A stretch of DNA of 64,000 nt from Deltaproteobacteria bacterium (lineage in GTDB: Bacteria; JAMCPX01): contig JAMCPX010000056.1 in assembly GCA_023382265.1 (NCBI GenBank), positions 61,174 to 125,173 of the forward strand, in the 5' to 3' direction. Below the pieces are notes generated by a model. It ran no database searches. It was not told the origin of the DNA and saw only the letters and a program-made list of their open reading frames with translations. Shown piece by piece: positions 46,871 to 57,070 of the stretch. The position numbers were made by a program, and so were the translations under genes. Each line of letters begins with the position of its first letter. The first letter of the stretch is position 1.

Positions 46871-48187
46871 ATGCTGGAATTCTTACAAGTAAAATTTACA
46901 GAGCTTTTTGATAGATTATCAAAAAGAGGTTTACTCTCCGAAAAGGATATCGATGAAACCTTAAGAGAGATCAGGATTACTTTGCTTGAAGCTGATGTGC
47001 ATTACAAAGTCGTCAAAGAGTTGCTTGATACCGTAAAACAAAAGGCAATGTCGGAAGAGCTGTCGAAAAGTATTGATCCGTCGAAATATCTTTTAAAAGT
47101 CCTGAAGGAAGAGTTTATAAATGTCATGGGCGTATCAAGACCTCTTAAGATAGCCCATTCTGGCGATGTTTTAATGCTGGTTGGTTTGCAGGGTGCCGGT
47201 AAAACTACTACAGCTATAAAGCTTGCAAAGTACATAAGGGAGAAAAAGGGTTTAAATCCTTATCTTGTATCTATAGATTTTAAGAGACCTGCTGCTCAGG
47301 AACAGCTTGTTACGCTTGCGAAAGCAAACGGTTTCCCGGTAAGCGAAGATATTGCCGTTAAGGGTATTGAGGGTTTAAGGGAACTCAGGTTAATCGCGGC
47401 AAGAAACGGAGCCGATTGTATCATTGTTGATACAGCGGGAAGACTGCACATAGATCAGGATTTGATGAATGAGTTGAGGCACGCAAAGGACATTCTAAAC
47501 CCCGTGGAAACGCTCTTTGTTGTTGATTCAATGACAGGGCACGATATACTTAAGATCTCCGAAGGATTTATGAATGCCGTTGGCTATGACGGCGCTATTT
47601 TTACAAAATTTGAAGGGGATGCCAGGGGCGGAGCTGTAATATCATTTAAAAAAGTAATAGATAAGCCTATACTGTTTATAGGTACGGGTGAGGCTGTACA
47701 ATCCCTCGAGCCGTTTGATCCTCAGAGGATCGTTTCAAAGATGATAGGTTCCGGTGATATTGAAGGCTTGATGGAAAAGGTATCTGAGACGGTTGATGAG
47801 AATGAAATCAAGGAACTTGCCGCCGTGGGTAAAGATAAATTCACTTTTTATGATTTTATGAAGCAGCTAAAGATGATAAAAAAACTTGGTTCTTTAGACT
47901 CGATCTTTAATATGCTTCCAGGTTTCGGAAAATTAAAAAAGGGTGTAAAACCTGGAAATATAGAAGATGATCTTAAAAAGTATGAGGTTATAATCAGCTC
48001 AATGACAAATAAGGAAAGAAGCCATCCTGAGATAATAAATGGTAAAAGGAGGCTGCGTATAGCCCAGGGAAGCGGAACAAAGGTGGAAGAAGTAAACAGA
48101 CTTTTAAAGGCTTTTTTTGAATCACAACGAATGATGGACATTGTTAAAAAAAGTGGTATAAGAAGCCTAAACAAATATTTACATTGA
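46871..48187 (+). CDS. ffh: Signal recognition particle protein Ffh
   Basis: The 438-residue SRP54 GTPase binds 4.5S RNA and signal sequences and targets nascent membrane proteins to FtsY. The N domain (1-90) is followed by the GTPase core with P-loop GLQGAGKTT at 105-113, DFKRPAAQEQL, VDTAGRLHIDQDLMNEL, FTKFEGDARGGA and the G5 region. A methionine-rich M domain ends with RLRIAQGSGTKVEEVN and a basic helix. Length is normal (about 450). It opens the ffh-rpsP-khpA-trmD-rplS run. Confidence 0.97.
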   Translation: MLEFLQVKFTELFDRLSKRGLLSEKDIDETLREIRITLLEADVHYKVVKELLDTVKQKAMSEELSKSIDPSKYLLKVLKEEFINVMGVSRPLKIAHSGDVLMLVGLQGAGKTTTAIKLAKYIREKKGLNPYLVSIDFKRPAAQEQLVTLAKANGFPVSEDIAVKGIEGLRELRLIAARNGADCIIVDTAGRLHIDQDLMNELRHAKDILNPVETLFVVDSMTGHDILKISEGFMNAVGYDGAIFTKFEGDARGGAVISFKKVIDKPILFIGTGEAVQSLEPFDPQRIVSKMIGSGDIEGLMEKVSETVDENEIKELAAVGKDKFTFYDFMKQLKMIKKLGSLDSIFNMLPGFGKLKKGVKPGNIEDDLKKYEVIISSMTNKERSHPEIINGKRRLRIAQGSGTKVEEVNRLLKAFFESQRMMDIVKKSGIRSLNKYLH

Positions 48188-48199
48188 TGGAGGAACATA

Positions 48200-48445
48200 A
48201 TGTCGGTAGCTATAAGATTAAAAAGGATTGGCAGAAACCATATTAAGGATTATAGAATAGTTGTGGAAGATTCAAATTATACGGGCGGCGGAAGAACCTT
48301 GACTGTAGTCGGCTCTTTTAATCCTGATAAGAAGCCATACAAGTTGAACTTGGATATGGATTTAATAAAAGAATGGGTCAAGAAAGGTGCCAGCTTGTCA
48401 CCGAGAGTAAAAAGTCTATTAAAGGCTCAACAGATCAAAATATGA
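48200..48445 (+). CDS. rpsP: 30S ribosomal protein S16
   Basis: An 81-residue protein, GGAGG before the ATG, twelve bases after ffh. Characteristic IRLKRIGRNHIKDYRIVVED, then GRTLTVVGSFNPDKKPYKLN and WVKKGASLSPRVKSLLK, which continue to the end as in S16 (about 80-90 residues). Part of the conserved ffh-rpsP-trmD-rplS order. Confidence 0.97.
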   Translation: MSVAIRLKRIGRNHIKDYRIVVEDSNYTGGGRTLTVVGSFNPDKKPYKLNLDMDLIKEWVKKGASLSPRVKSLLKAQQIKI

Positions 48446-48467
48446 TTTTTTTGTTGGGAGGTGTACG

Positions 48468-48707
48468 GTGAAGGAATTGGAGGAATTGATAGGGGCTATT
48501 ACAACATATATCGTGGATAAGCAGGAAGAGGTTCAAATAAAGACGGTAGAAGGAGAGCAGACATACATAATAGAATTGAAGGTAGCAAAGGATGATACCG
48601 GTAAAATTATAGGCAAAGATGGCAGGACCGTCACGGCTATAAGAACCTTACTCAATGCTATCGGTAATAAAATTAAGAAAAAAATTGTGCTTGAAATAGT
48701 AGAGTAG
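48468..48707 (+). CDS. khpA: KH-domain RNA-binding protein KhpA
   Basis: A 79-residue single KH domain protein. It uses a GTG start after GGGAGGT. The GxxG loop region reads GKIIGKDGRTVTAIRTLLNAI, followed by a basic helix. KhpA binds RNA, often with KhpB (Jag), and influences cell-wall and RNA functions. This position between rpsP and trmD is typical, but rimM, which normally comes next, is missing. Confidence 0.93.
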   Translation: MKELEELIGAITTYIVDKQEEVQIKTVEGEQTYIIELKVAKDDTGKIIGKDGRTVTAIRTLLNAIGNKIKKKIVLEIVE

Positions 48708-48754
48708 AGATTCTTTAATTCTATTAGTTCCTTCAAAATTCTCAGCTTTGGTTT

Positions 48755-49495
48755 ATGATTAAATTTAAGATCTTAACTATTTTCCCGAGATATTTTATAT
48801 CTCCGTTTATGGAAGGCTTATTAAAACGTGCAATAGATAATAGGATCATTATGCTTGAAACAATTGATATAAGAGGCTTTACAAAAGACAAACATAAAAC
48901 AGTTGACGATACTCCTTATGGAGGCGGTGCAGGCATGGTAATGAAGCCCGACCCTATTGTATCTGCATTGGAATATGCTTCCGATGAAAAAGGATACAGC
49001 ATTATAGTTTTTTCACCGAAGGGCAAAAAATTTGATCAGATCGCGGCAAAAAGGTTTGCCCTGCATGATAAATTTATACTTGTATGCGGCAGATACGAAG
49101 GCATTGATGAGAGGGTTATGGAGTTTTATTCTGATGAAGAGATATCCATCGGCGATTATGTTCTTAATGGCGGAGAGGTCTCGGCCCTTGTTTTTATTGA
49201 AACGGTGGCAAGATTGACGCCAGGTTTTCTTGGGAATGATCAGTCTGTTGTTGATGAATCATTTGAGAACAATCTGCTCGAGTATCCTCAGTATACCAGG
49301 CCAAGGGATTTCAGGGGACACACTGTCCCGGACGTGCTTTTTTCGGGTAATCATGAGTTAATTAGAGAATGGAGATTAAAGCAATCCATGAATCTTGTAA
49401 AGGAACGCAGGAGTGATCTGTTAGAACTTGCAAAAAACAATGAACAGGCTTTAGATGGTGTTAAGAAAAAAAATAATGGAGGAAACAATGGATAG
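48755..49495 (+). CDS. trmD: tRNA (guanine-N1-)-methyltransferase
   Basis: The 246-residue SPOUT methyltransferase makes m1G37 in tRNA and prevents frameshifting. The trefoil-knot motifs are visible: [42 protein letters not shown] and [10 protein letters not shown]. The C-terminal tail is short and lysine/asparagine-rich. It follows khpA by 47 bases with no RimM gene between and no clear ribosome site, and it overlaps rplS by 8 bases. Confidence 0.96.
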   Translation: MIKFKILTIFPRYFISPFMEGLLKRAIDNRIIMLETIDIRGFTKDKHKTVDDTPYGGGAGMVMKPDPIVSALEYASDEKGYSIIVFSPKGKKFDQIAAKRFALHDKFILVCGRYEGIDERVMEFYSDEEISIGDYVLNGGEVSALVFIETVARLTPGFLGNDQSVVDESFENNLLEYPQYTRPRDFRGHTVPDVLFSGNHELIREWRLKQSMNLVKERRSDLLELAKNNEQALDGVKKKNNGGNNG

Positions 49496-49892
49496 ACTTA
49501 AGTTTTTAGAAAATGAGATATACAACGGTGAAAAAAAAATAATAGATTTTAAAGCTGGTGATACGATCAAGGTGTACACAAAATTTAAAGAGGGCGATAA
49601 AGCAAGGATTCAACAATTTGAGGGCGTTGTTATCGGCATAAGAGGCTGCGGCATAAATACCAATCTCACGGTTAGAAAAACATCATACGGGGTTGGTGTT
49701 GAACGCATATTCCCTCTCTACTCCCCTTCTATAGAAAAGATAGAGATCGTTCAGAAAACGAAAGTGAGAAGAGCGAAATTATATTATTTAAGAGGTTTGA
49801 GTACAAAATCGAGCAGGTTACAAAGAGAGCAGAAGTTACAGTCACAGGATACGGATACTACTGTAAAGGAATCAAATGATAATCCATCATGA
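49488..49892 (+). CDS. rplS: 50S ribosomal protein L19
   Basis: A 134-residue protein starting at the ATG 49488 after GGAGG, inside the last codons of trmD. Family marks: [64 protein letters not shown]. The Ser/Gln/Asp-rich tail of about 20 residues is an extension beyond the family core (about 115). The 4-nt overlap with the following ATPase gene suggests co-translation. Confidence 0.96.
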   Translation: MDRLKFLENEIYNGEKKIIDFKAGDTIKVYTKFKEGDKARIQQFEGVVIGIRGCGINTNLTVRKTSYGVGVERIFPLYSPSIEKIEIVQKTKVRRAKLYYLRGLSTKSSRLQREQKLQSQDTDTTVKESNDNPS

Positions 49893-51874
49893 TCATTAAA
49901 GAATTCGTACTTCAGGGAATAAAAAAATTTAAAGAACCGATAAAGTTTCAGTTGCATAACGGATTTAATGTATTCTGGGGTAATAACGAAAAGGGTAAAA
50001 CTACGATAGCGGACGCCCTCTTTTTAATCCTGACATGTACTTCTGATAACGAAAGAAGATTAAAACTAAAAAGTTATGATTCTGCGGATTCAAGACTCGG
50101 TATTATATTTGCGGAAGGTCCCGATACGTACAGAATGCTTATGGACATTGTGTCTGGAGCAATGCTGTTGTCAAAGTATAATCGGAATACAGAAAAGTAT
50201 GATGCAATTTCAAAGGATGAAAGAGATATAAAGGACTTTTTTAAAAGGGAAATGCTGTTTAAACCGCTTGATGAGTACAACTCATTATTCCATGTAAACC
50301 CGTATACACTTTTAAACCCTTATACAACGGATGATGCATTAGCTCCAGCCGCTGCGACTGATCCCGTACGATATGATTCCTTTACACTGAATGATATCGG
50401 CAAAAGCGGTTCAGAACAGTTGGGTGATTTTGAGCCTACCTCTTACTCGGAAACACAGACGATGCAGCAGAATAACATGTCTAAAGAAGAGATACTGTCG
50501 CAAATTAAAAAACTTGAAGCTGAGCTTTCATCGGCATCAAATATTTCTGCTAATGAAGACAGGATACAACAATTCGAATCACAGCTTTCGGATGTGCAGG
50601 AAAAGTTAAAGGCAATCAAATCCGCTGAAGCAGAATTGCGTTCTATGGAAAGGGGTATAGAAGAAAACAAAAAGTTCGCGGAACTTCCGGAGGACATAGG
50701 ACAGAAGATAGAGGATTATATCCAGCTTGAAAATAAAGTAAAAAAAGATATCGGCAATATTGACAGGCAAAAAAACCAGTATACAGCAATGAACGTAACA
50801 ATGCAGCCCTTTTATAAGGGGAAGCTGTTTATAGCAGGAGGTGCTGTCGTTGGTTTATTTGTTTTAACGCCGGTTATACTATCATTCGTACTTGATGCAT
50901 CATGGACTGGGTATTTGTCCATCGGTATTTTTGCGGGATTTGTCATGATGGGTTATGCTCTGTGGAATGATTCTGTAAAAAGATCCGTGGTAAACATGGA
51001 AAAAGATAGGCTGAGTGAGCTTGAAAAACGATTACAGGAATTAAATAAAAAATATGAGATAGAGAGCTCTGTAATAAAAAGTATTGTAAAATCACTTAAT
51101 CTTGAATCGGTAACGGCATTAAAGGAAAATATAAAATCATACAAAGCCGTATTGGTTCAGTATAAGCGGGTAAAAGAAAAATACGACAACATGCTTTCAG
51201 AGTATAGTGAAGCATCTTTACAATCGCAGGAAGAAAAAATAAAGTCTGAAATATCATCTATACAGGAGCAGGTCAGAATATCGGGCGGTGCAGGTATCGA
51301 TCCCTATGCGATCTCACAGCAGATCAATGATTTGAAAGCAGGGTTGGCCTCTTTTGAGGGCAGTCCATCTCAGAAAAAGGAAAGGGTTATCTTTGAAGAA
51401 AAACCTGTAAAACCTCCTGATAGGGCAGTAAAAACGAGTATGCCTTTATACATAAAAAATATAGAGATTATATCCCAATTAACGGATGAACCACCGGAGA
51501 GAATTACGGCCATTGCGGTATCAAAAGCAAGCTCATATTTGAATAAACTGACGAATAATTATTTTCAGGAAATAGCTTTTAAAGAGGGTAAAATGATATC
51601 TGTTGACAATAAAGGCAGGGAGATAGATTTTGAGCAGTTGTCTGATTCTTCAAAGTTAAAAGCCTTGTTTGCCGTATTTTTATCAATCACGGATATCGCA
51701 GCTGACAAATGGCAGTGGCCTGTTATTATGGATGAACCTTTTATGTTGTTTGATGATAACAATAGATCAACGATTTATGATATCTTAAAATCCTTTTCAA
51801 AGCAAACGCAGTTAATGCTTTTCACGTCGGATAATAAAGCCAAACCGATGGCGGACAACTTCATATCTCTTTGA
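49889..51874 (+). CDS. Membrane-anchored SMC/YhaN-like coiled-coil ATPase
   Basis: The 661-residue protein begins with a RecF/SMC-like ATPase head: Walker A GNNEKGKT at 31-38 in [21 protein letters not shown] coiled coil spans about 198-300, then two hydrophobic helices at about 312-336 and 340-360, then a second coiled coil (about 362-460). The C-terminal head half has a signature-like [13 protein letters not shown] (about 585-597), Walker B VIMDEP (612-617) and LFDDNNR. The layout matches YhaN-like ATPases with a membrane-anchored coiled-coil tip. A nuclease partner (YhaO/SbcD-like) is not found. It overlaps rplS by 4 bases and precedes yajC-secDF-recJ. A DNA- or membrane-protein-processing role is inferred; function unknown. 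Confidence 0.82.
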   Translation: MIIKEFVLQGIKKFKEPIKFQLHNGFNVFWGNNEKGKTTIADALFLILTCTSDNERRLKLKSYDSADSRLGIIFAEGPDTYRMLMDIVSGAMLLSKYNRNTEKYDAISKDERDIKDFFKREMLFKPLDEYNSLFHVNPYTLLNPYTTDDALAPAAATDPVRYDSFTLNDIGKSGSEQLGDFEPTSYSETQTMQQNNMSKEEILSQIKKLEAELSSASNISANEDRIQQFESQLSDVQEKLKAIKSAEAELRSMERGIEENKKFAELPEDIGQKIEDYIQLENKVKKDIGNIDRQKNQYTAMNVTMQPFYKGKLFIAGGAVVGLFVLTPVILSFVLDASWTGYLSIGIFAGFVMMGYALWNDSVKRSVVNMEKDRLSELEKRLQELNKKYEIESSVIKSIVKSLNLESVTALKENIKSYKAVLVQYKRVKEKYDNMLSEYSEASLQSQEEKIKSEISSIQEQVRISGGAGIDPYAISQQINDLKAGLASFEGSPSQKKERVIFEEKPVKPPDRAVKTSMPLYIKNIEIISQLTDEPPERITAIAVSKASSYLNKLTNNYFQEIAFKEGKMISVDNKGREIDFEQLSDSSKLKALFAVFLSITDIAADKWQWPVIMDEPFMLFDDNNRSTIYDILKSFSKQTQLMLFTSDNKAKPMADNFISL

Positions 51875-51975
51875 TTATTTTAATCAATAAATCGTATTAT
51901 GGTCAATATAAATGTTTATGCATGGTGCATGAGATTCATTTGTTTTTTTAAAAAAGTTTTTTTATTATACTTTAA

Positions 51976-52004
51976 TTGACAATACGGTATAGTTAATTTA
52001 TGAA
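51976..52004 (+). promoter_or_regulatory. Candidate promoter for yajC-secDF
   Basis: A perfect TTGACA (51976-51981), 17 bases, then TATGAA (51999-52004), in a 150-base spacer after the ATPase gene. It would start a second transcription unit of yajC-secDF-recJ-rpoZ-rel-ridA. Confidence 0.4.
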
Positions 52005-52027
52005 ATTATAATTTAAAGGAGGAAACA

Positions 52028-52396
52028 TTGAATATAAATACAATTGCGTATGCAGCAGTACAGACCGCAGGTCAACCGGGGGGTACAGGATCACTTGTTA
52101 GTATGTTGTTACCCATAGTGATAATCTTTCTTGTGTTCTATTTGTTACTGATAAGGCCGCAGAGCAAAAAACTAAAAAAGCATCAAGAATTCCTATCCAA
52201 TCTTAAAAAGGGAGATGATGTAATAACAGCAAGTGGCATTTATGGCAGAATAACCGGTATTGCAGATAATGCAATTACGATTGAAATATCGGAAGGCGTG
52301 AAGATAAAGGTTGAGAAATCATACATTGCCGGCTATGCGGCTACAACCTCTGCTACTGCTATTGATAAAAATAAAACGGGCAACACCGGTTCCTAA
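52028..52396 (+). CDS. yajC: Preprotein translocase subunit YajC
   Basis: A 122-residue protein with a TTG start after AAAGGAGGAA. A single transmembrane helix (about 22-46; LLPIVIIFLVFYLLLIRPQS) is followed by the YajC soluble domain LKKHQEFLSNLKKGDDVITASGIYGRI and VKIKVEKSYI. It associates with SecDF in the membrane to support export and membrane-protein insertion. It directly precedes secDF. Confidence 0.94.
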   Translation: MNINTIAYAAVQTAGQPGGTGSLVSMLLPIVIIFLVFYLLLIRPQSKKLKKHQEFLSNLKKGDDVITASGIYGRITGIADNAITIEISEGVKIKVEKSYIAGYAATTSATAIDKNKTGNTGS

Positions 52397-52431
52397 TAGA
52401 ACTATAAAATAGCAGTTTTAAAGGAGATAAT

Positions 52432-55065
52432 ATGCGAAGGAATATAACATGGAGATTAATACTTATAGGTGTTCTGACGGTAATTTCTATATTTATTGTA
52501 ACTCCATCGTTTGTAAATAATTTGCCAGGCTGGTGGAAAAATCTGTTTCCATCCACAAAACTTAATCTCGGACTGGATTTGAAAGGCGGGACGTATCTTG
52601 TATTTGGAGTAGATATTAACAAGGCAATAAAAGATGACCTCACAAGAAAGACAAGGGAATTACAAGCCGAGTTTACTCAACAAAAAATTGCGGTGCAATC
52701 TATATCGGTTACAACTACAGGCAATATAAACTTAGCGCTCTCGAGTCCTTCTGATAGAGACAAATTGTACACCATACTCAAGGATGATTTCCAGGATCTT
52801 AGGATTACAGAAGAACAACCCCCGTCATTTGTGCTTTCACTTACTGCCTCTGAGATAAATTATATGAAAAACAATATACTCACCCAGGCTGTAGAAAACA
52901 TAAGAAACAGGGTTGATCAGTTCGGGGTTACAGAACCGATAATACACCCGCAGGGCACAAACCAGATTGTGGTTGAGTTGCCCGGGATAAAAAACCCTCA
53001 AAGGGCTATAGATATAATAGGTAAAACAGCCCAATTAGAGTTTATTCTTGTTGATGAACAGCCTGCCTTTTTAGCTGATATTATAAAGAACACCAAACCA
53101 CTGCCTGACGGCATATATGCAGGCTCAAACACGGTTTCACTTCCGGATGGTGAAACGGTGCAGAGTCCTTATCTATGGGCATACAGCAAGGGTCAGCTTG
53201 AATCCTTTCTTCAGGGCAAAGTGCCAGATAAATATATGATAGGTTATTCCGTTATAAAGGATAAAAATACAAACAGCACTACGTATCAAACCGATGTTCT
53301 TGAAAAAAATGTCAATTTGACAGGCGATATGCTTTCCGATGCAAGAATGCAAATAGGAGGAGAGTATAACCAGCCTTATGTGAGTATAAGGTTTAATGCA
53401 AGAGGTGCAAAACTATTTGATCAACTTACCGGAGCGCATGTAGGTGAAAGGCTTGCAATAGTGCTTGATAATATTGTTTATTCTGCACCTGTTATAAGGG
53501 AAAGAATAAGCGGCGGTAACGCTCAGATATCCGGTAATTTTACAGAAAACGAAGCAAAGGATCTCGCAATTGTTCTTAGAGCAGGTGCCCTGCCAGCCCC
53601 TGTTAAAGTCCTTATGAAGAACGTTGTTGGACCAACCCTCGGTTCTGATTCTATAAAAGAAGGTATGACTGCGGCGATCATCGGCGGCATTATGGTAATA
53701 GCTTTTATGCTCGTATACTACACGATTGCGGGAATAATTGCCGATATCGGACTTGTATTAAATGTGATGATGCTTCTCGCCATCCTCGCTATGTTTGGTG
53801 CAACACTTACGCTGCCAGGTATAGCGGGTATTATTCTTTCTATCGGAATGGCGGTTGATACGAATGTGCTTAACTTTGAAAGGACCAGGGAAGAGCTGAA
53901 AATCGGCAAACCCGTTAAAACAGCCGTTGACGCAGGTTATGATAAGGCTTTTTATACGATCATAGACTCGCACATTACAACCCTTATAACAGCTATTGTG
54001 TTGTACATCTTTGGAACCGGTCCGATAAAAGGCTTTGCGGTAACACTAAGTATTGGTGTTACTCTTAACCTTTTCACAGGCCTTTTTGCAACCCGTGCGA
54101 TGTTTGATTACCTTAACTCAAAGGTAAGACTCACAAGATTGAAATTCTTTGAAATTATTAAAAACACGAAGATCAATTTCATGGGTGCGAGGCGGTATAC
54201 GTATATTATTTCCGGGATACTCGTTGCGGTAGGTATTATAGGTTCTATCCAGATAGCAAGAGGTAAAGCTAATATAGGGATCGATTTTGGAGGAGGAACG
54301 TCTGTTCAGGTTATATTTGAAAAACCCATCAAAATCTCGGATGTAAGAACTGCACTTGAACATGACAACATCCCTTCCCCGGAGATACAGGAGCTTCCAA
54401 AACTTAATGAATTTTTGATCAGCATTAAAAAAACAACACAGGTTAAGACGGATGTATCCGATCAAGTTATAAATGCTTTAAAATCAGCGTTCAATTCCAA
54501 TAATTTTACGGTTGAAGGGATAACCGAAATAGGACCTGTTGTCGGCAAAAACATGCAGAGGAATGCTTTATGGGCCATAATATTCTCCCTCATTGCAATT
54601 GTTATATACATTGCATGGAGGTTTGAATTTAAGTTTGGAGTTGCTGCAACTATTGCCACTGCTCATGATGTGCTTGTAGTAATAGGAGTCTTCTATATAT
54701 TGGATAAAGAGATAACTCTATTGTTTGTAACAGCACTTCTTACTTTGGCAGGTTATTCATTGACAGACACTGTCGTTGTGTTTGATAGAATAAGGGAAAG
54801 ATTAAGAACCAGAAAGAATGAAACCAATCTGGAGGTATTTAATAGAAGTGTGAATGAGGTTTTAAGCAGGACTATTATAACATCTCTAACAGTTTTTATT
54901 GTTGTTTTCGCCATGTACATACTTGGCGGTTCTGTGCTCCATGATTTTGCCCTTGCGATGCTTATAGGCGTTGTAGTTGGAACCTATTCTTCTGTTTTTA
55001 TAGCAAGTGCGGTAGTTATTGACTGGGTAGGTGAAAAAGGAAAGGTATTCCAAAGAAAACGATAA
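52432..55065 (+). CDS. secDF: Fused SecD-SecF protein translocase subunit
   Basis: One 877-residue polypeptide containing both SecD and SecF, proton-driven components that pull preproteins through SecYEG. Both halves have the P1 periplasmic domain and six-helix membrane block: SecD part LGLDLKGGTYLVFGVD near the N-terminus and FGATLTLPGIAGIILSIGMAVD; SecF part IDFGGGTSVQVIF and SLTDTVVVFDRIRE. The join is near residue 575. Fused secDF is usual in Firmicutes and some other groups, separate genes in most proteobacteria. The last base overlaps the recJ start. Confidence 0.95.
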   Translation: MRRNITWRLILIGVLTVISIFIVTPSFVNNLPGWWKNLFPSTKLNLGLDLKGGTYLVFGVDINKAIKDDLTRKTRELQAEFTQQKIAVQSISVTTTGNINLALSSPSDRDKLYTILKDDFQDLRITEEQPPSFVLSLTASEINYMKNNILTQAVENIRNRVDQFGVTEPIIHPQGTNQIVVELPGIKNPQRAIDIIGKTAQLEFILVDEQPAFLADIIKNTKPLPDGIYAGSNTVSLPDGETVQSPYLWAYSKGQLESFLQGKVPDKYMIGYSVIKDKNTNSTTYQTDVLEKNVNLTGDMLSDARMQIGGEYNQPYVSIRFNARGAKLFDQLTGAHVGERLAIVLDNIVYSAPVIRERISGGNAQISGNFTENEAKDLAIVLRAGALPAPVKVLMKNVVGPTLGSDSIKEGMTAAIIGGIMVIAFMLVYYTIAGIIADIGLVLNVMMLLAILAMFGATLTLPGIAGIILSIGMAVDTNVLNFERTREELKIGKPVKTAVDAGYDKAFYTIIDSHITTLITAIVLYIFGTGPIKGFAVTLSIGVTLNLFTGLFATRAMFDYLNSKVRLTRLKFFEIIKNTKINFMGARRYTYIISGILVAVGIIGSIQIARGKANIGIDFGGGTSVQVIFEKPIKISDVRTALEHDNIPSPEIQELPKLNEFLISIKKTTQVKTDVSDQVINALKSAFNSNNFTVEGITEIGPVVGKNMQRNALWAIIFSLIAIVIYIAWRFEFKFGVAATIATAHDVLVVIGVFYILDKEITLLFVTALLTLAGYSLTDTVVVFDRIRERLRTRKNETNLEVFNRSVNEVLSRTIITSLTVFIVVFAMYILGGSVLHDFALAMLIGVVVGTYSSVFIASAVVIDWVGEKGKVFQRKR

Positions 55066-56780
55066 TGACAAAACAATGGAAAAGAAAAAATATAATACAA
55101 CAAAATGAAGTTACGAAATTATCAAAGAAGATCAGTATCTCCGAGATACTTGCAGCGATACTAATAAATAGAGGGATAATATCTGAAGACAGGGCTATAA
55201 GATTTTTATATCCTGCTTTAAAAGACATGCCGTCACCCTTTCTGATCAATGGTATGGAGAAGGCTGTAGAAAGGATCATAATCGCAATAAAGAGACGGGA
55301 AAAGATTATGCTCTATGGAGATTATGATGCTGACGGCATATCTGCTACATCACTTACGTATCTTTATCTTAAATCTACAGGCGCAATTGTTAGTACACAC
55401 ATACCGCATAGGCTTAAGGAGGGCTATGGACTAAATATTGAAGCGGTGAAGGAATTTAGAGTCAATGGCTATACACTTATTATAACACTGGATTGCGGTA
55501 TATCCAATAATGAAGCAATAGGTTTTGCAAAAAAAAATAACATAGATACAATAATTGCTGATCATCACGAGATTCCGGATTCCCTGCCTCCTGCTTATGC
55601 AATACTTGATCCTAAGAATGATGATGTGGATGATTTCAAGATGCTTGCAGGGGTCGGTGTTGCATTCAATCTTATTATGGCACTTAGAAACGTTATGAAG
55701 CATGAGGGCTTTTTTAGCGATATGTGGATGCCTAATTTAAAGGACTACATGGATCTTGCCGCACTTGGTACTATAGCTGACATGGTACCTTTTACAGGAG
55801 AAAATAGGATCATAGTAAGTATCGGTACAAAGGTATTTAACAATTCCACAAGGTTGGGCATACAGGCGTTGAAGGATGTTTCCTCTCTATCGGGAGATAC
55901 GGTATCAACATCACATGTAAGCTTTAGGATAGCACCGAGGATAAATGCAGCCGGAAGACTTGACGACCCGAATCTTGGTGTAGAATTGCTAACAACGGAC
56001 GATCCCGTACTTGCAAAAAAACTTGCCAAAATGCTTGATAAAATGAACACGGAAAGGCACTCGATAGAACAAAAAATATTGAGAAACACTATAGAACTTA
56101 TAAATCTTGATCCATCAAACATGGATAGCAGAGGCATTGTGCTTGCCTCTGAAGAATGGCATCCCGGTGTTATCGGAGTAGTTGCATCGAAACTCGTAGA
56201 GCTGTACTATAAACCAACCATCCTGATTTCTCTTAATAATGATATCGGTAAAGGCTCTGCAAGGAGTATAGAATCTATTCACATGTACGAAACATTAAAA
56301 AGCCTGAGCAACTATCTTGTTAGTTTTGGCGGACACAAATTTGCAGCGGGACTCGTTATAAAACATGATATGTTTGATATGTTCAAAGCCAATTTTTTTC
56401 AACTGCTTGATAGCACTTTAACGGATGAAATGCTTACACCCGTTATTTATATAGATCAGGTACTGAAATTTAAAGATATTACTAAAAATATCATAAAAGA
56501 GCTTGAACTTTTAATGCCTTTTGGTCCTGGTAATTCAGAACCCATTTTTGTTTCTAATAATATAAAGATATCCGATCCAAGAGTAATGAGAAATAATACA
56601 ATCAAATTTAAGGCAATTCAGGATGATACGTCATTTGATGTGATTTCCTATGGTTCAAAAGAGCATATCGATAATTTGCCAAGGCATGCTAACATCGCTT
56701 ATACTCTCAGGAACAATGTGTTTAATGGTTATGATAGTATAATACTTAACCTAAAGGACATGAGAGTAGTACAGAATTGA
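55065..56780 (+). CDS. recJ: Single-stranded-DNA-specific 5'-3' exonuclease RecJ
   Basis: The 571-residue DHH phosphoesterase degrades single-stranded DNA from the 5' end in recombination and mismatch repair. Motif YGDYDADG is at residues 84-91, LDCGIS near 142, DHH at 166-168 (ADHHEIP), then LAALGTIADMVPF. The DHHA1 domain follows (WHPGVIGVVASKL; FGGHKFAAGL) and a C-terminal OB fold. Length is normal. The order secDF-recJ also occurs in many bacteria. Confidence 0.95.
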   Translation: MTKQWKRKNIIQQNEVTKLSKKISISEILAAILINRGIISEDRAIRFLYPALKDMPSPFLINGMEKAVERIIIAIKRREKIMLYGDYDADGISATSLTYLYLKSTGAIVSTHIPHRLKEGYGLNIEAVKEFRVNGYTLIITLDCGISNNEAIGFAKKNNIDTIIADHHEIPDSLPPAYAILDPKNDDVDDFKMLAGVGVAFNLIMALRNVMKHEGFFSDMWMPNLKDYMDLAALGTIADMVPFTGENRIIVSIGTKVFNNSTRLGIQALKDVSSLSGDTVSTSHVSFRIAPRINAAGRLDDPNLGVELLTTDDPVLAKKLAKMLDKMNTERHSIEQKILRNTIELINLDPSNMDSRGIVLASEEWHPGVIGVVASKLVELYYKPTILISLNNDIGKGSARSIESIHMYETLKSLSNYLVSFGGHKFAAGLVIKHDMFDMFKANFFQLLDSTLTDEMLTPVIYIDQVLKFKDITKNIIKELELLMPFGPGNSEPIFVSNNIKISDPRVMRNNTIKFKAIQDDTSFDVISYGSKEHIDNLPRHANIAYTLRNNVFNGYDSIILNLKDMRVVQN

Positions 56781-56831
56781 CATATTATAAAATAAATTAT
56801 ACCATGATATAATAAAAAGAGAGGTAAAGGT

Positions 56832-57044
56832 ATGGCAAGAGTAACAGTTGAAGATTCACTTAAGATTACGAATAACAGGTTTATACTTGTGCAGATGGTT
56901 ATAAAGCGGGTAAAACAGCTTGTAAAGGAAGCGCAGCCTTTAATTGATAACAAGGATGATAATAAATCTATAGTTCTGGCTCTAAGGGAAATTGCTGCCG
57001 GTAAAATCCCGTATACGGTCATTCCTTACGATAAGAAAAAATAA
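56832..57044 (+). CDS. rpoZ: RNA polymerase omega subunit
   Basis: A 70-residue protein, GAGAGG upstream. [20 protein letters not shown] matches omega, as does [12 protein letters not shown]; it helps assemble RNA polymerase and forms part of the ppGpp site in proteobacteria. The neighbour is the Rel enzyme gene, the usual rpoZ-spoT linkage. Confidence 0.95.
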   Translation: MARVTVEDSLKITNNRFILVQMVIKRVKQLVKEAQPLIDNKDDNKSIVLALREIAAGKIPYTVIPYDKKK

Positions 57045-57070
57045 CATTTCCTCCATGATCCCTGTATTAG

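Noticed and set aside
54118..54465. Antisense frame inside secDF
   Set aside because: Shadow of a conserved coding region; low-complexity composition.
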